Assembly (NCBI RefSeq): GCF_003967575.1 | Contig: NZ_BIFT01000002.1 | Location: 1-64,000 of the forward strand | Source of the DNA: Dictyobacter alpinus | GTDB taxonomy: Bacteria; Chloroflexota; Ktedonobacteria; Ktedonobacterales; Ktedonobacteraceae | Reading direction: 5' to 3' | DNA length: 64,000 bases | In this document: positions 1 through 7,461 of the stretch, in pieces | Position numbering within the stretch: position 1 is the stretch's first letter | How the letters are laid out: each line of letters opens with the position of its first letter | Notes under the pieces: model-generated | What the model saw: the letters and a program-made list of their open reading frames with translations, nothing else | Databases searched by the model: none | What the model was told of the DNA's origin: nothing | Made by a program: the position numbers and the translations under genes

Positions 1-1669
1 GGGGGCAGCGCGCTCCTGCTGTCGCAGTCGCTCGATCGAGTCGCTGTCGCTCCTCTCGAACTTCATCATTCTATTGCTAGCTAACTTGATACTCTATCAA
101 CAAAGTATTGTATTATTGGAATTTATATGTATAATCATTTTAACTCTTTTTACTCTTATATCTCTATAAATAGATAATATGCTCTTTTCAGTACTTTTCT
201 TCTTAAGGGTGCTAAGATCCCTCTTTTTCCCTACGCCCATCAGCTCTCTAGCATATTTTACTGTCCTTTCTGCCACTCCTCAGCTCACCACCTCCTTTGG
301 AATAGGGAATTGGCAGACTCAACGCGCTGTCGCGCTTACACTCTCCAACAGAAAACATGAATGGCCTGGAAGTGACAGTGAAGCCTGTATTTCAACAGAT
401 ACTATCCTTTCAGCCAGGCCATTTTCTCCAAAAAAGGACGCATTCATGCCCCCAAAAATATTCATGCTCAGGCCGCTACGCGCCTTGCATTTTGGGGAGG
501 CTCTCTAGCGGCAACATACCCAGACTTGGGCAGCCTCTTCGGGGTGATCAAACGTATTGCACTTCCCTCCTGTCACCTCCAGCACACGCTACCACACCAT
601 GGTGTCATCAATCTCCCAGCGACAAACATCGCCACTGGGGGCAAGCTCATCCATGCCAGGATGGACATCACGTTACGGCTCAACTGGGTGAAGGAACCAG
701 GGCCATGCACCACGATGATGCTGATACCACCACGTACCAGCTGGAACACACCTGTTTCATCGAGGGGTTCTCTGGCGTCAACACGATCCGCTCCAGCATC
801 GGAATACTCCAAGAAGCAGAGCTCTCTTCGGTACTTGAGGATGCTGTCGACAGCACCTCCAGTTTCGAGCCATCCACCCAGGTTTCATGTGTCTGGCCAG
901 CCAATTCCACGAATGCCCATCACACTGATTGCCCACCATCTGTTCTCCCAATGTCAGACACAAGCTCGGGTACTCCCCGTCGGACGGCACCGCGAACAAC
1001 TCTAGCTCGACACCATGGCACATCCCCCACCAGGCAGAGGTGCAGCTAGCAGATGGACATCTCCTTGGGGATCATCTACCGCCTCTGTTCTCAGCCAGGC
1101 GCATGTGTTCTGATCCATGGATATCACGAGATGATGCTCTGCATTCATCAGAGGATTTCCCTCTCTTTTCCTCTCCCTCCCCACATGCCACGCAGACAGG
1201 TTCCCAGCAGCAGCGCTGCTCCTCCGACATTCCAGTCTTGCAGGATGAAGACCGATCCCTACACCTAAACCAGGCTGCTGCTCCTGTTCCTGCCCACTGC
1301 CAACTACTCATCACGTCAACAGAAAAGCCGCAACAGCATTTCACCTACATCTATTCATCATATGATGAAATATATCTCCGTATACAAAATTATCCATCTG
1401 AACACAGCACACACCTGCCCAGGGGATACAGGACACAGGACAAAGAAAACTCTTTCCAGCAGCAGCAGCATCCCCTCCGGCCCACTCTCCACCACCGCGC
1501 ATTTCCCAAGACAATCAAACCCATTCCCAGCGATCTCGACTGCCTCAAACGCGATCCTCTCCTCCCAGGATCCAAACAATGTAGGTGCATGAGGATACAC
1601 AAAGGAGAGGCACCTGCTCGATACCTCTCCTGTCTTCGCACTTCTCTGCTTGCCTTTCCCCTCTCGCGC
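1..1669. other. degenerate region without an intact gene
   Basis: Open frames here overlap on both strands, have proline/serine-rich or composition-driven translations, and lack convincing ribosome-binding sites. A minus-strand reading at about 573-910 looks protein-like but is broken into three frames, so it may be a decayed gene I cannot name. Positions 1-45 contain a short direct repeat (AGTCGCT, twice, around CGATCG) that could be a transposon end, but this is weak. Positions about 1218-1380 are one copy of a degenerate repeat that recurs at 6120-6290. Confidence 0.5.
1218..1380 (+). repeat. degenerate repeat R1, copy 1
   Basis: This stretch aligns with 6120-6290 over about 165 bp at roughly three-quarters identity by eye. 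Shared words include CCGAT, CAGGC, GCCCACTGCCAAC, ACAGAAAAGCC and ATGATGAAATA. The 3' part also resembles 5700-5745. It has no clear coding sense in either copy, so I treat it as a noncoding or decayed dispersed repeat. Confidence 0.5.
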
Positions 1670-2416
1670 TCACCCTCGCCCATACACCAGTTGCTCCCGC
1701 GCTGCCTCTACCACCTCCTTACTCACCACATCCACCTGCGGGTTAATTTGCACGATTCTCTCGATTTGCATCAATACATGCTTCTGCCGTTGAAAATTCC
1801 CCTCCGTCATCCGGATCATCGTCGCCAGCGCTTCTTGATCCACCTGCAATGGTTCCCTCGCATTTACTCGCCGTTCACTTATCCTCTCCACTTGCTCCAA
1901 CAAGATCTGCCGTTGCTCTTCCACTCCCAGCGCCCTCATCTGATGCACAAATCCCACACGCCCATACACTTGCGCATATCTCGACAGCTTTCTCTCTAGC
2001 CCGGGCAACCCCAGCAGAATCATTCCCACCTCGCTTTCTTCGTGCAGATCTCTCAGCACCTCCAGTGCCAGGGGCTTCAACCGGTCCACCTCATCCACTC
2101 CGATCACCCGCAAACTCCATCTCAGCAACCGGATCTCATGCTCCATCTGTCGCGGCGTCACCCTCGCTCGCGGCGTATATACCGCCGTTCTTGGCCTCGG
2201 ATTCTCCGGCGACAACGATGGTTCCACTACCCCTCTCCACGTCAACAACGGCTCAATCTCTTCCCACTGCGCATACTGCTTCGCCGCTCTCGTCTTGCCC
2301 ACTCCCGTCACCCCACAACAGATCCCCATTGTCCTGCCTCTCCGGCAACTTTCACACAGTTCCACGAACCGGTAGTATTCCCTCGTTTCCACAAACCTGC
2401 CTCGTCCATCCACCAT
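1670..2416 (-). CDS. TniB-like transposition ATPase (AAA+)
   Basis: The 248-residue protein has a Walker A loop GVTGVGKT at residues 35-42 and a Walker B-like VIGVDEVDRL near residue 105. It also has the sensor-like GLPGLERK segment typical of TniB/MuB-type AAA+ ATPases. Such proteins activate a DDE transposase and choose target DNA for Tn7-like, Tn5053-like and Mu-like elements. A purine-rich AGGGAG lies about 8 nt before the ATG. The gene sits directly downstream (26 nt) of a TniA C-terminal remnant on the same strand, the usual TniA-TniB order. It is full length, but its partner is broken, so the transposon is probably inactive. A homologue (about 61205-62124) lies at the far end of the window. 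Confidence 0.85.
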   Translation of the reverse strand: MVDGRGRFVETREYYRFVELCESCRRGRTMGICCGVTGVGKTRAAKQYAQWEEIEPLLTWRGVVEPSLSPENPRPRTAVYTPRARVTPRQMEHEIRLLRWSLRVIGVDEVDRLKPLALEVLRDLHEESEVGMILLGLPGLERKLSRYAQVYGRVGFVHQMRALGVEEQRQILLEQVERISERRVNAREPLQVDQEALATMIRMTEGNFQRQKHVLMQIERIVQINPQVDVVSKEVVEAAREQLVYGRG

Positions 2417-2442
2417 CCTCGGCTCCCTTCTGCTTCCACGTC

Positions 2443-3159
2443 CTACTCATTAAAATATCGCTTCAACGTCACCCGCCCAGGTTCTTCCCCGCTCGGCTTC
2501 TCCGCCTCCACCGATCCTTCTCCCGGCACCCCTCCTGCATGCTTCTCCTCACTCACCCCTCGTTTCACTCCCGTTTTCACTCGCCTCACCGCTCCCTGTC
2601 TTTCCTTCAACGCTCTCTCTACCTCTCGCCTCTGCTCCACACGCGCTGCCACAATCTCTTTTAAACTCACCTGCCCTCCCGCTCATTCTGGACACACCGC
2701 TCGACATACAAACCGATCCTCCGCAAAAATACGCACCTCAGCCATATCCGCTGGATCATATCGCAGCACCACATCCTCCCCCACATACCCCGACAACGTC
2801 GGATCCATGTACCGATACCCCTCAAACGACACTCCATCTTGCTGCACCCGTCTCTTCTTGGCCACCGTCACTAGCAGCAGATCCAATTGCTCCACACTCT
2901 CGGGCATCCGTGGCAAAAATCCTCCTCCTTCCCATTTCTCCTTCGGACTCATTCCCAGTTCCCCATGCTCGCGTTGGTGATATTCCTCCATCACCCATCG
3001 GCGAAATCGCTGCTCCACTTCCTCCAGGCTCTCAATCCCTGCCCGCTCTCGCCTCGGTTCCTTCCCTGCCTTCTTCGGCCATTCCCCTTTGGGCGCATAT
3101 CCCGCCTCTCGCTCCGCAAACAACTGCTCCACCGTCCGAAAAAAACGCTCGATCTTCCC
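2443..3159 (-). pseudogene. TniA-type (Mu-like) transposase, C-terminal remnant
   Basis: The reading continues from the IS3 edge with GYFTGKIERFFRTVE, the end of an rve catalytic core, followed by the Mu-transposase C-terminal beta-barrel region. It ends LKRYFNE just before the TniB gene. A TGA at 2683-2685 interrupts the frame, after which the same frame continues with AGGQVSLKEIVAAR, which is typical for the TniA tail. The N-terminal DDE core is missing because the IS3 element at 3160-4399 replaces it. The other side of the IS does not continue the gene, so a deletion accompanied or followed the insertion. This is a nonfunctional remnant. Confidence 0.82.
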
Positions 3160-3187
3160 TGTAAAGTACCCAGTAAAAGAGACACTC

Positions 3188-4009
3188 CTATAAGGAAATG
3201 AAAGGAGCCATATGCAACTGATGTGTTTGAGCATAATGTAACGGTGAACAATTTCCCAAGCCCTCATGAGGACGTATCCTATTGTAAAAATTGACCCACG
3301 ATTCTGCTGCTCGCAAGAAATGACCCAGCGTTCGATAGGAACGGCGTTCAGCCACCGCTAACTTGAAGGTCCCAACGAAACGCTCGGCCAATCCATTATC
3401 TGTCGGCGTTCCTGCACGACTCATCGATTGAAGAAACCCTTTCTGTAACAGCAGTTCTCGTGTGCTTTGCGCCCCATATTGTTTTCCTTGATCGCTATGC
3501 CAAATGGCTCCTGGAGCGTGGAACGTCATTGTTTCAATGACACTGGTCACCAGATCTGCCCGCATATGATAATCAAATGCCAGTCCGAGAATCTGGCGCG
3601 TCTGCTTCTCGAGGGCAAAACACCCTCGCACACGTGATTGATCAGCGAGATGGACTTCAAACATGTCGGAAAACACCACCTTTTGCAGACTCTCCTCGGT
3701 CATCTCTCGGACAAGATTGGGAGCCGTGTGCGTCGCCTTACCTGGATAGATGTACTTTTTCTTTTTGCGCCGAGCAGCGATGCCATATTTCTGCATCACC
3801 CGTTTGACGCGATTTTTTCCGGTCTTGATGAGCACCGCAAGCTTGCGATGTCCGAGTGTATCATCGTGTTCATGCCACTGCTCAATGCTGACAACCAACG
3901 CTTTATCCAGGTGAGGCCGCTTGGGATGCAGATACAGACTGCTGCGAGCAATGCCAAGGGCGCGGACGAGTTGACTTTTATTGATCGGACCACCAGAAGC
4001 GCAGAGCAT
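3188..4009 (-). CDS. IS3-family transposase OrfB (DDE/rve integrase)
   Basis: This is the catalytic half of the IS3 transposase. After an HTH_21-like segment (GHRKLAVLIKT, KRVMQKYGI) it carries the rve core with VVFSDMFEVHL, WHSDQGKQYG and the terminal PTDNGLAERFVGTFK block holding the third acidic residue. In IS3 elements the active enzyme is the OrfAB fusion made by -1 frameshifting. The -1 frame read from the A7 run at 4063-4069 continues IPGATRQLSAHEKVEIGRML directly into this frame, so the 4009 ATG is probably not the real start. The gene looks intact and potentially active. Confidence 0.92.
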   Translation of the reverse strand: MLCASGGPINKSQLVRALGIARSSLYLHPKRPHLDKALVVSIEQWHEHDDTLGHRKLAVLIKTGKNRVKRVMQKYGIAARRKKKKYIYPGKATHTAPNLVREMTEESLQKVVFSDMFEVHLADQSRVRGCFALEKQTRQILGLAFDYHMRADLVTSVIETMTFHAPGAIWHSDQGKQYGAQSTRELLLQKGFLQSMSRAGTPTDNGLAERFVGTFKLAVAERRSYRTLGHFLRAAESWVNFYNRIRPHEGLGNCSPLHYAQTHQLHMAPFISL

Positions 4010-4038
4010 ACGCCCGATCTCAACTTTCTCATGTGCGC

Positions 4039-4350
4039 TTAATTGCCTAGTAGCCCCCGGGATTTTTTTAGCAGTTCATTTTGAACCGCCAGGTCGCCAA
4101 TGAGCTGTTTCAACTCCTCAGGTGATTCTCCTGGTGCATAGCCTTGTGCTTGGTTGCGCGTTTTGTGATCGCGTTGATCGGCAAAAATCTCTGGCCCTTT
4201 TTGCTGAAATTCTTGCCGCCATCGGCTGATCACTGAGCTGGCCAAACCAAATTTCCGGCACACTTCTTCAAGGGTCGTCTCACGCTGAAAGCTTTCCATC
4301 ACGACTTTGAATTTAAATTCGGGTGTATAGGTTTTTCGTTTCCCTGTCAT
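4039..4350 (-). CDS. IS3-family OrfA (HTH_Tnp_1 DNA-binding protein)
   Basis: This small protein opens with MTGKRKTYTPEFKFKVV, then a helix-turn-helix (LEEVCRKFGLASSVISRWRQ) and a leucine-rich C-terminal helix ending ELKQLIGDLAVQNELLKK, as in the standard IS3 OrfA. It binds the IS ends and supplies the N-terminal part of the OrfAB transposase. I chose the ATG at 4350 because GAGAGG lies 9 nt upstream; an in-frame ATG at 4374 would add eight residues. Confidence 0.9.
   Translation of the reverse strand: MTGKRKTYTPEFKFKVVMESFQRETTLEEVCRKFGLASSVISRWRQEFQQKGPEIFADQRDHKTRNQAQGYAPGESPEELKQLIGDLAVQNELLKKSRGLLGN
4063..4069 (-). promoter_or_regulatory. slippery A7 for programmed -1 frameshift in IS3
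   Basis: On the coding strand the orfA codons run CTA-AAA-AAA-TCC. Slipping back one base gives a frame that stays open across the orfA stop and enters orfB in the correct phase (codon low coordinate modulo 3 changes from 1 to 2). This is the known expression strategy of IS3 elements. No stimulatory pseudoknot was worked out. Confidence 0.8.
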
Positions 4351-4399
4351 GTTTCCGTACCTCTCTTCTTTCACTGTCTATTTTACCAGGTACGTTACA

Positions 4400-4611
4400 G
4401 CCCTCGCACGGCATCAACAACACAACAGCGTCATAGCCTCACCGATGCACATCTTGCCACGCTCTTGCGATGCTCGCCTGGCAATCTGACGCACCTGCAC
4501 CTCTGCCGTCTCCCGGCCACCAATCAGGACGTAGCCCACCTCGCACATCGCTTCCACGACGACCAGGCCGCCCTCTCCACGCTCCTCTCAGAAGACGCGA
4601 ACGCGCACTGA
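4400..4611 (+). pseudogene. A-B module copy 1: gene A remnant, 5' end cut by IS3
   Basis: A reading frame continues from the IS3 edge (QQRHSLTDAHLATLLRC, then LHLCRLPATNQDVAHLAHRF) and ends ALSTLLSEDANAH at a TGA at 4609-4611. Two other loci match parts of it. 36360 onward supplies the missing start (MSHLDRAGHRASLNLFF ... LALHQQRHSLT), and 38065-38131 supplies the tail (AHRFHVDQVAP ... SEDANTH). Joined together they suggest an 80-95 residue protein. Its central block resembles gene B (ALLGL ... LQAMPLPR ... DLQRIVAHL), so A and B may be paralogues with an HTH-like helical fold. No function is assigned. Confidence 0.6.
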
Positions 4612-4796
4612 ACACAAAGGAGGGGCGACCGATACGGTGATCAGTCGCCACTCCTCTTGCGCACCCTTCCACGAATTTTCTCCCTGTTCCCCAAATTCGC
4701 CTCTCTTCGTGCGACACGTTCATATTGCGGCTGTATGACTCACGTGAGACAACATGAAAACGCCGCTTCTGGCGGCTCCACTGAAAGGACACTCTG

Positions 4797-5111
4797 ATGA
4801 TCGACGACACATCCATCCTCACCACCTGGTATGCCCACGCCGCCAGCGCCCCTGGCTTTCTCGGCCATGCCTTCCACCTCTATCGCCAGCGTACCGGCCT
4901 CTCGCTCACACGCCAACGCGCCTTGCTCGGCCTGCGCGATCCTTCGACAGACGCCCTCTGGACACGCCTGCAAGCCATGCCTCTGCCACGCTCCCAGCAG
5001 TTCGACACCGATCTCCAGCGCATCGTCGCTCACCTGCTTACGGCTTTCCCAGATCACACCATCCACATCTCCCAGCTGGCCACCTTCCTTCGTACCCAGG
5101 GGGAGCCATAG
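4797..5111 (+). CDS. A-B module copy 1: small helical protein B, intact
   Basis: The 104-residue protein begins MIDDTSILTTWYAHAASA. Its helical core contains RQRTGLSLTRQRALLGL, ALWTRLQAMPLPRSQQF and DTDLQRIVAHL. AAAGGA lies 9 nt before the ATG, and this spacing is kept in copy 3. Two decayed relatives occur at 36360-36621 (fused to gene A by deletion) and at 38269-38600 (nonsense codon). The layout LxLTRQRALLG - LQAMPLPR - DLxRI recalls short HTH regulators, but I do not recognise a named family. It is followed by a 14-bp hairpin and a conserved 3' segment, and preceded by a remnant of gene A. The gene is intact here and is the only unbroken member in the window. Confidence 0.65.
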   Translation: MIDDTSILTTWYAHAASAPGFLGHAFHLYRQRTGLSLTRQRALLGLRDPSTDALWTRLQAMPLPRSQQFDTDLQRIVAHLLTAFPDHTIHISQLATFLRTQGEP

Positions 5112-5135
5112 CGACCAGCATCCTCTCACACAGCA

Positions 5136-5171
5136 GTGAGCAGGACTGGCAAGCTGACCAGTCCTGCTCAC
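5136..5171 (+). terminator. hairpin after gene B, copy 1
   Basis: A perfect 14-bp stem (GTGAGCAGGACTGG at 5136-5149 pairing with 5158-5171) encloses an 8-nt loop. It lies 25 nt after the gene B stop. Hairpins at the same place in copies 2 (36641-36686) and 3 (38615-38650) keep pairing with different bases, which argues for a selected RNA structure, probably a terminator. No U-tract follows. Confidence 0.7.
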
Positions 5172-5190
5172 CTGGTTCCCCTCTCACATA

Positions 5191-5418
5191 GTGTTCACAC
5201 ATTCATCTCATTTATCGATCAAGCAATGACACAAGGAGGCTGGCACAGTCAATTCCATTTGTTTTTGGTCTGCTTTTTTCTTCGCTTTTTGAACGTTCCT
5301 TCTCCTGCCTCACCCTGCTTCCTTCCCCTCCCCATGCGCTTTCCCTCCCTTTTCTCCTCCTCCTTATTTCTCCCCATGCCACCACGAAAAAAAGACCTCA
5401 TGTATTTTTCGCATTTAC
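5191..5418 (+). repeat. conserved 3' segment of A-B module, copy 1
   Basis: This segment opens with GTGTTCACACATTCATC and carries ATGACACAAGGAGGCTGGCA and a run reading CTTCGCTTTTTGAAC. Near the end it has CCATGCCACCACGAAAAAAA, and it closes with TTTTTCGCATTTAC. The same blocks in the same order occur at 36702-36911 and 38669-38890. Possible peptide MTQGGWH is shared, but most base changes between copies alter amino acids, so coding is unlikely. It may be an RNA, a promoter region for the opposite strand, or one end of a mobile unit. Confidence 0.6.
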
Positions 5419-6260
5419 TCGCGTCCTTTTCTGCTGTCAATAGGTCCTCCAGAGCGACAGGTTTCCAACCAGGTTGTGACAAGGCGAGAAGCTGCAAAGG
5501 GGCAGGGCCATCAATGTAACCAGGGGAGCAAGACACATTGCAGCCCTGGCATGGGGAAAGGATCTACCAGCGGGGAAAGCGACGAGGGCGCAGCTGGGAG
5601 CACTGGTGGCGCACCGGTTCGCAGAGTGAGTGAGTGGCCACGGCCACCTGTCAGTCGGAGACCGCTGCCGCCATTCCCTGGCCAGCACCGGACCCTCAGA
5701 GGAGGTTCCATCTCCTCATATTCATCCTACCATGCAATACTTCTCACTCTGCACATACCAGCATCTGGCCGGGAGGGATTAGCGATGAGCATGAACCTCT
5801 CCCCGTTCAAAACATCATTCTCTCCAGGTGTTCTGCCAGATTCTGGGTGGAAAACGCTTCGCTATCGTCTCGAGGATGGGAAGAAGAAACGCCATTCATA
5901 CCATGAGCTCTCTTGCGGGCACTGTCATCCACACATGATTCCTTGAGAGAAACACTCTCTGTCTCCCTTCGCTCCTTCCCATCCTCTCCACACAGAGGAA
6001 CAACACCAGCAGAATCGGGATTGAGCAACGGACTGGCCGAGCCAAAGAGCAGAGAGAGAAGCGGAGACAAACACCAAGAGCTGCCGCCGCATTCCCTCTG
6101 GCCTTCCCTACCCTCCCCTCAGATGTTCCAGTCATGCATGCAGGATAAAGACCGATTCATGGACCTGGACCAGGCGGCCGCTCCTGTTCATGCCCACTGC
6201 CAACCACTCATCTCGTCGACAGAAAAGCCTCAGCGACGGTTTTACATCCTCCTATTCACC
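5419..6260. other. degenerate region with no supportable gene
   Basis: Several overlapping open frames exist on both strands without ribosome-binding sites or recognisable domains. A short stretch at 5700-5745 resembles the 3' part of repeat R1. A 27-bp word near 6018 (TTGAGCAACGGACTGGCC) recurs with changes near 9777 and 16786, suggesting remnants of one dispersed sequence. Confidence 0.4.
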
Positions 6261-6290
6261 CTATGATGAAATACTTCGTCGTGTCAGTTG
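6120..6290 (+). repeat. degenerate repeat R1, copy 2
   Basis: Second copy of the repeat at 1218-1380, in the same orientation. The match begins near TTCCAGTC and ends near ATGATGAAATACTTC. The conserved block GCCCACTGCCAAC and the ACAGAAAAGCC block lie at equal spacing in both copies. Confidence 0.5.
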
Positions 6291-6405
6291 TCGTGTACTG
6301 CCCATCGATGGCGACATCAGACAGTTCCCGCTTTCCGGCGATGAGATCCCAGATACGCTGGTCAACTGTGCGTAGCGGCGATCCGTCCTGCAAGTGTAGC
6401 GCTCC
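6291..6405 (-). pseudogene. possible SNF2-type helicase C-terminal fragment
   Basis: The minus strand reads GSPLRTVDQRIWDLIAGKR followed by ELSDVAIDG. This resembles the end of the SNF2 helicase core, T-V/I-D/E-x-RI-x-x-LI-x-x-KR-x-L-x-x-x-V-x-D-G, where the last conserved helix packs on lobe 2. Only about 40 residues are recognisable, with no domain on either side. One side runs into repeat R1 and the other into the inverted repeat at 6410. It is a scrap at best. Confidence 0.35.
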
Positions 6406-6409
6406 TGTT

Positions 6410-6535
6410 GGTGGTAAATAAGACGAAGAGCAAGCAACTTTTAAGGCCAAAGGTAAGCAATTGGCGTGAAGAGTGGACAGAAGCGTTTGTTCTCGAGACA
6501 AGGTTGCTCCCGATAGGGTTTCTCTCTCGACAACG
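6410..6535. repeat. left inverted repeat of the hydrolase cassette
   Basis: The reverse complement of this stretch matches 7462-7718 once a 131-bp insertion (one 121-bp block plus one 10-bp repeat) is removed from the latter. Shared words in order are CTTATTTACCACC, TTGCTTGCTCTTC, CCTTAAAAGT, ATTGCT-ACCTTT, CACTCTTC and a weaker inner part. The two copies face each other and enclose the alpha/beta-hydrolase gene. Confidence 0.7.
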
Positions 6536-6581
6536 TGTCCATTGACTCTCTCCTGACTCAAAGCTCACCCATAACAGGCTC

Positions 6582-7382
6582 TCATTCGCCAAGAAAAGGA
6601 ACAAGAACTGGGAGCAGGAGATCAGCCCGGAGATGGATATTGTAATGGGTGGCACCAGGCAAGATGGCGAGTTGCGATGGGATGAGATGTTCACCATTCC
6701 AGCCAGCATCCTTTAAGCCGCCGCCCAGGAGAGCGAAAAACGCTGCGGCATGCGAGGGAGAAAACCCATCAGCATCGCCAGCGATAATCAGCGTTGGGGG
6801 TTTCAATGCGGAGACCTGCTCGGTCCAATCATAGTCCTGAGTCATAGCTTCCCGCATGTTGGCGGCTAAGCGAGGAAAATCATCTGGTTTGGGAGCAACA
6901 CGCAGATAGTCAGCATAGATGGGAGTATTGAGAAAGTTCTCATGAGTGATGGCTGCCATACCTGTTTGATGTTCGTGATGCCAGCCAGTCCGTTTGAAGG
7001 GGGCAGAGATGAGCACGAGTTTGTCAACCCGTTCTGGATGGCGAATGGCGGTTTGCAGAGCCACAGTACCACCAAGAGAAAGGCCAAGCAGGTCGGCTTT
7101 TTCGAGTCCGAGATACTCGATCAGGCTAGCGATATCGTCAGCCAGATACTCAAAGCGGAGAGGGCGATCCGTGAGGGCGGTGTGTCCATGCCCATACAGA
7201 TCAACGCCAATGACCTGATGGGAAGCCGCAAGCGCGGGAGAAAACGCGCGAAACATCTCAAAGCTCCCAAAGCCACCGTGAAGCATGATCAAGGGTGAGC
7301 CCTGCCCATGAACCTCATAGTACAGGCTGATTCCATTGACCGCGGCGTAGTTTCCTATCGGATGGTTCGTCGTGTTTGTCAT
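6582..7382 (-). CDS. alpha/beta-hydrolase
   Basis: The 266-residue protein has the full alpha/beta-hydrolase set. The oxyanion loop is HGGFGS at 35-40, the nucleophile elbow GLSLGG has Ser102, the acid lies in AGDADGFSP near residue 203, and the catalytic His is in GATHYN at about 246. Length and cap size fit soluble haloperoxidase-like or epoxide-hydrolase-like esterases; the substrate is not evident. I set the start at 7382 because AAGGAG lies 7 nt upstream, dropping 19 codons of an upstream frame. The gene stands alone between two long inverted repeats (6410-6535 and 7462-7718), so it may be cargo of a non-autonomous element. Neighbours do not suggest a pathway. Confidence 0.88.
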   Translation of the reverse strand: MTNTTNHPIGNYAAVNGISLYYEVHGQGSPLIMLHGGFGSFEMFRAFSPALAASHQVIGVDLYGHGHTALTDRPLRFEYLADDIASLIEYLGLEKADLLGLSLGGTVALQTAIRHPERVDKLVLISAPFKRTGWHHEHQTGMAAITHENFLNTPIYADYLRVAPKPDDFPRLAANMREAMTQDYDWTEQVSALKPPTLIIAGDADGFSPSHAAAFFALLGGGLKDAGWNGEHLIPSQLAILPGATHYNIHLRADLLLPVLVPFLGE

Positions 7383-7461
7383 AAAAAACTCCTTTTGTAA
7401 GTAATTTGTGAGAGATCTATCCTGAGTGTCCACCGCCAAATCGGAGAGGTCTCATTTACCA

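Larger units (their letters stand above)
3160..4399 (-). mobile_element. IS3-family insertion sequence, complete
   Basis: The terminal inverted repeats are 3160-3184 and 4375-4399, matching at 21 of 25 positions and ending in the canonical TG...CA. Between them lie orfA and orfB of an IS3-type transposase on the minus strand, with a slippery A7 for a -1 frameshift. The element is about 1240 bp, the usual IS3 size. The flanks show no target-site duplication (CCC on the left, GCC on the right) and belong to unrelated genes. On the left is a TniA remnant and on the right a gene A remnant of the A-B module. The element therefore marks a deletion or recombination junction. Confidence 0.92.

Noticed and set aside
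929..2980. Long plus-strand open frames (356, 271 and 312 codons)
   Set aside because: They lie partly antisense to the TniB/TniA genes, are rich in Ser, Pro, His and Leu, and have no ribosome site or domain.
5226..5440. Peptide MTQGGWH... as a conserved small gene in the module's 3' segment
   Set aside because: Three copies differ mostly by amino-acid-changing bases and by length, so coding is not supported.
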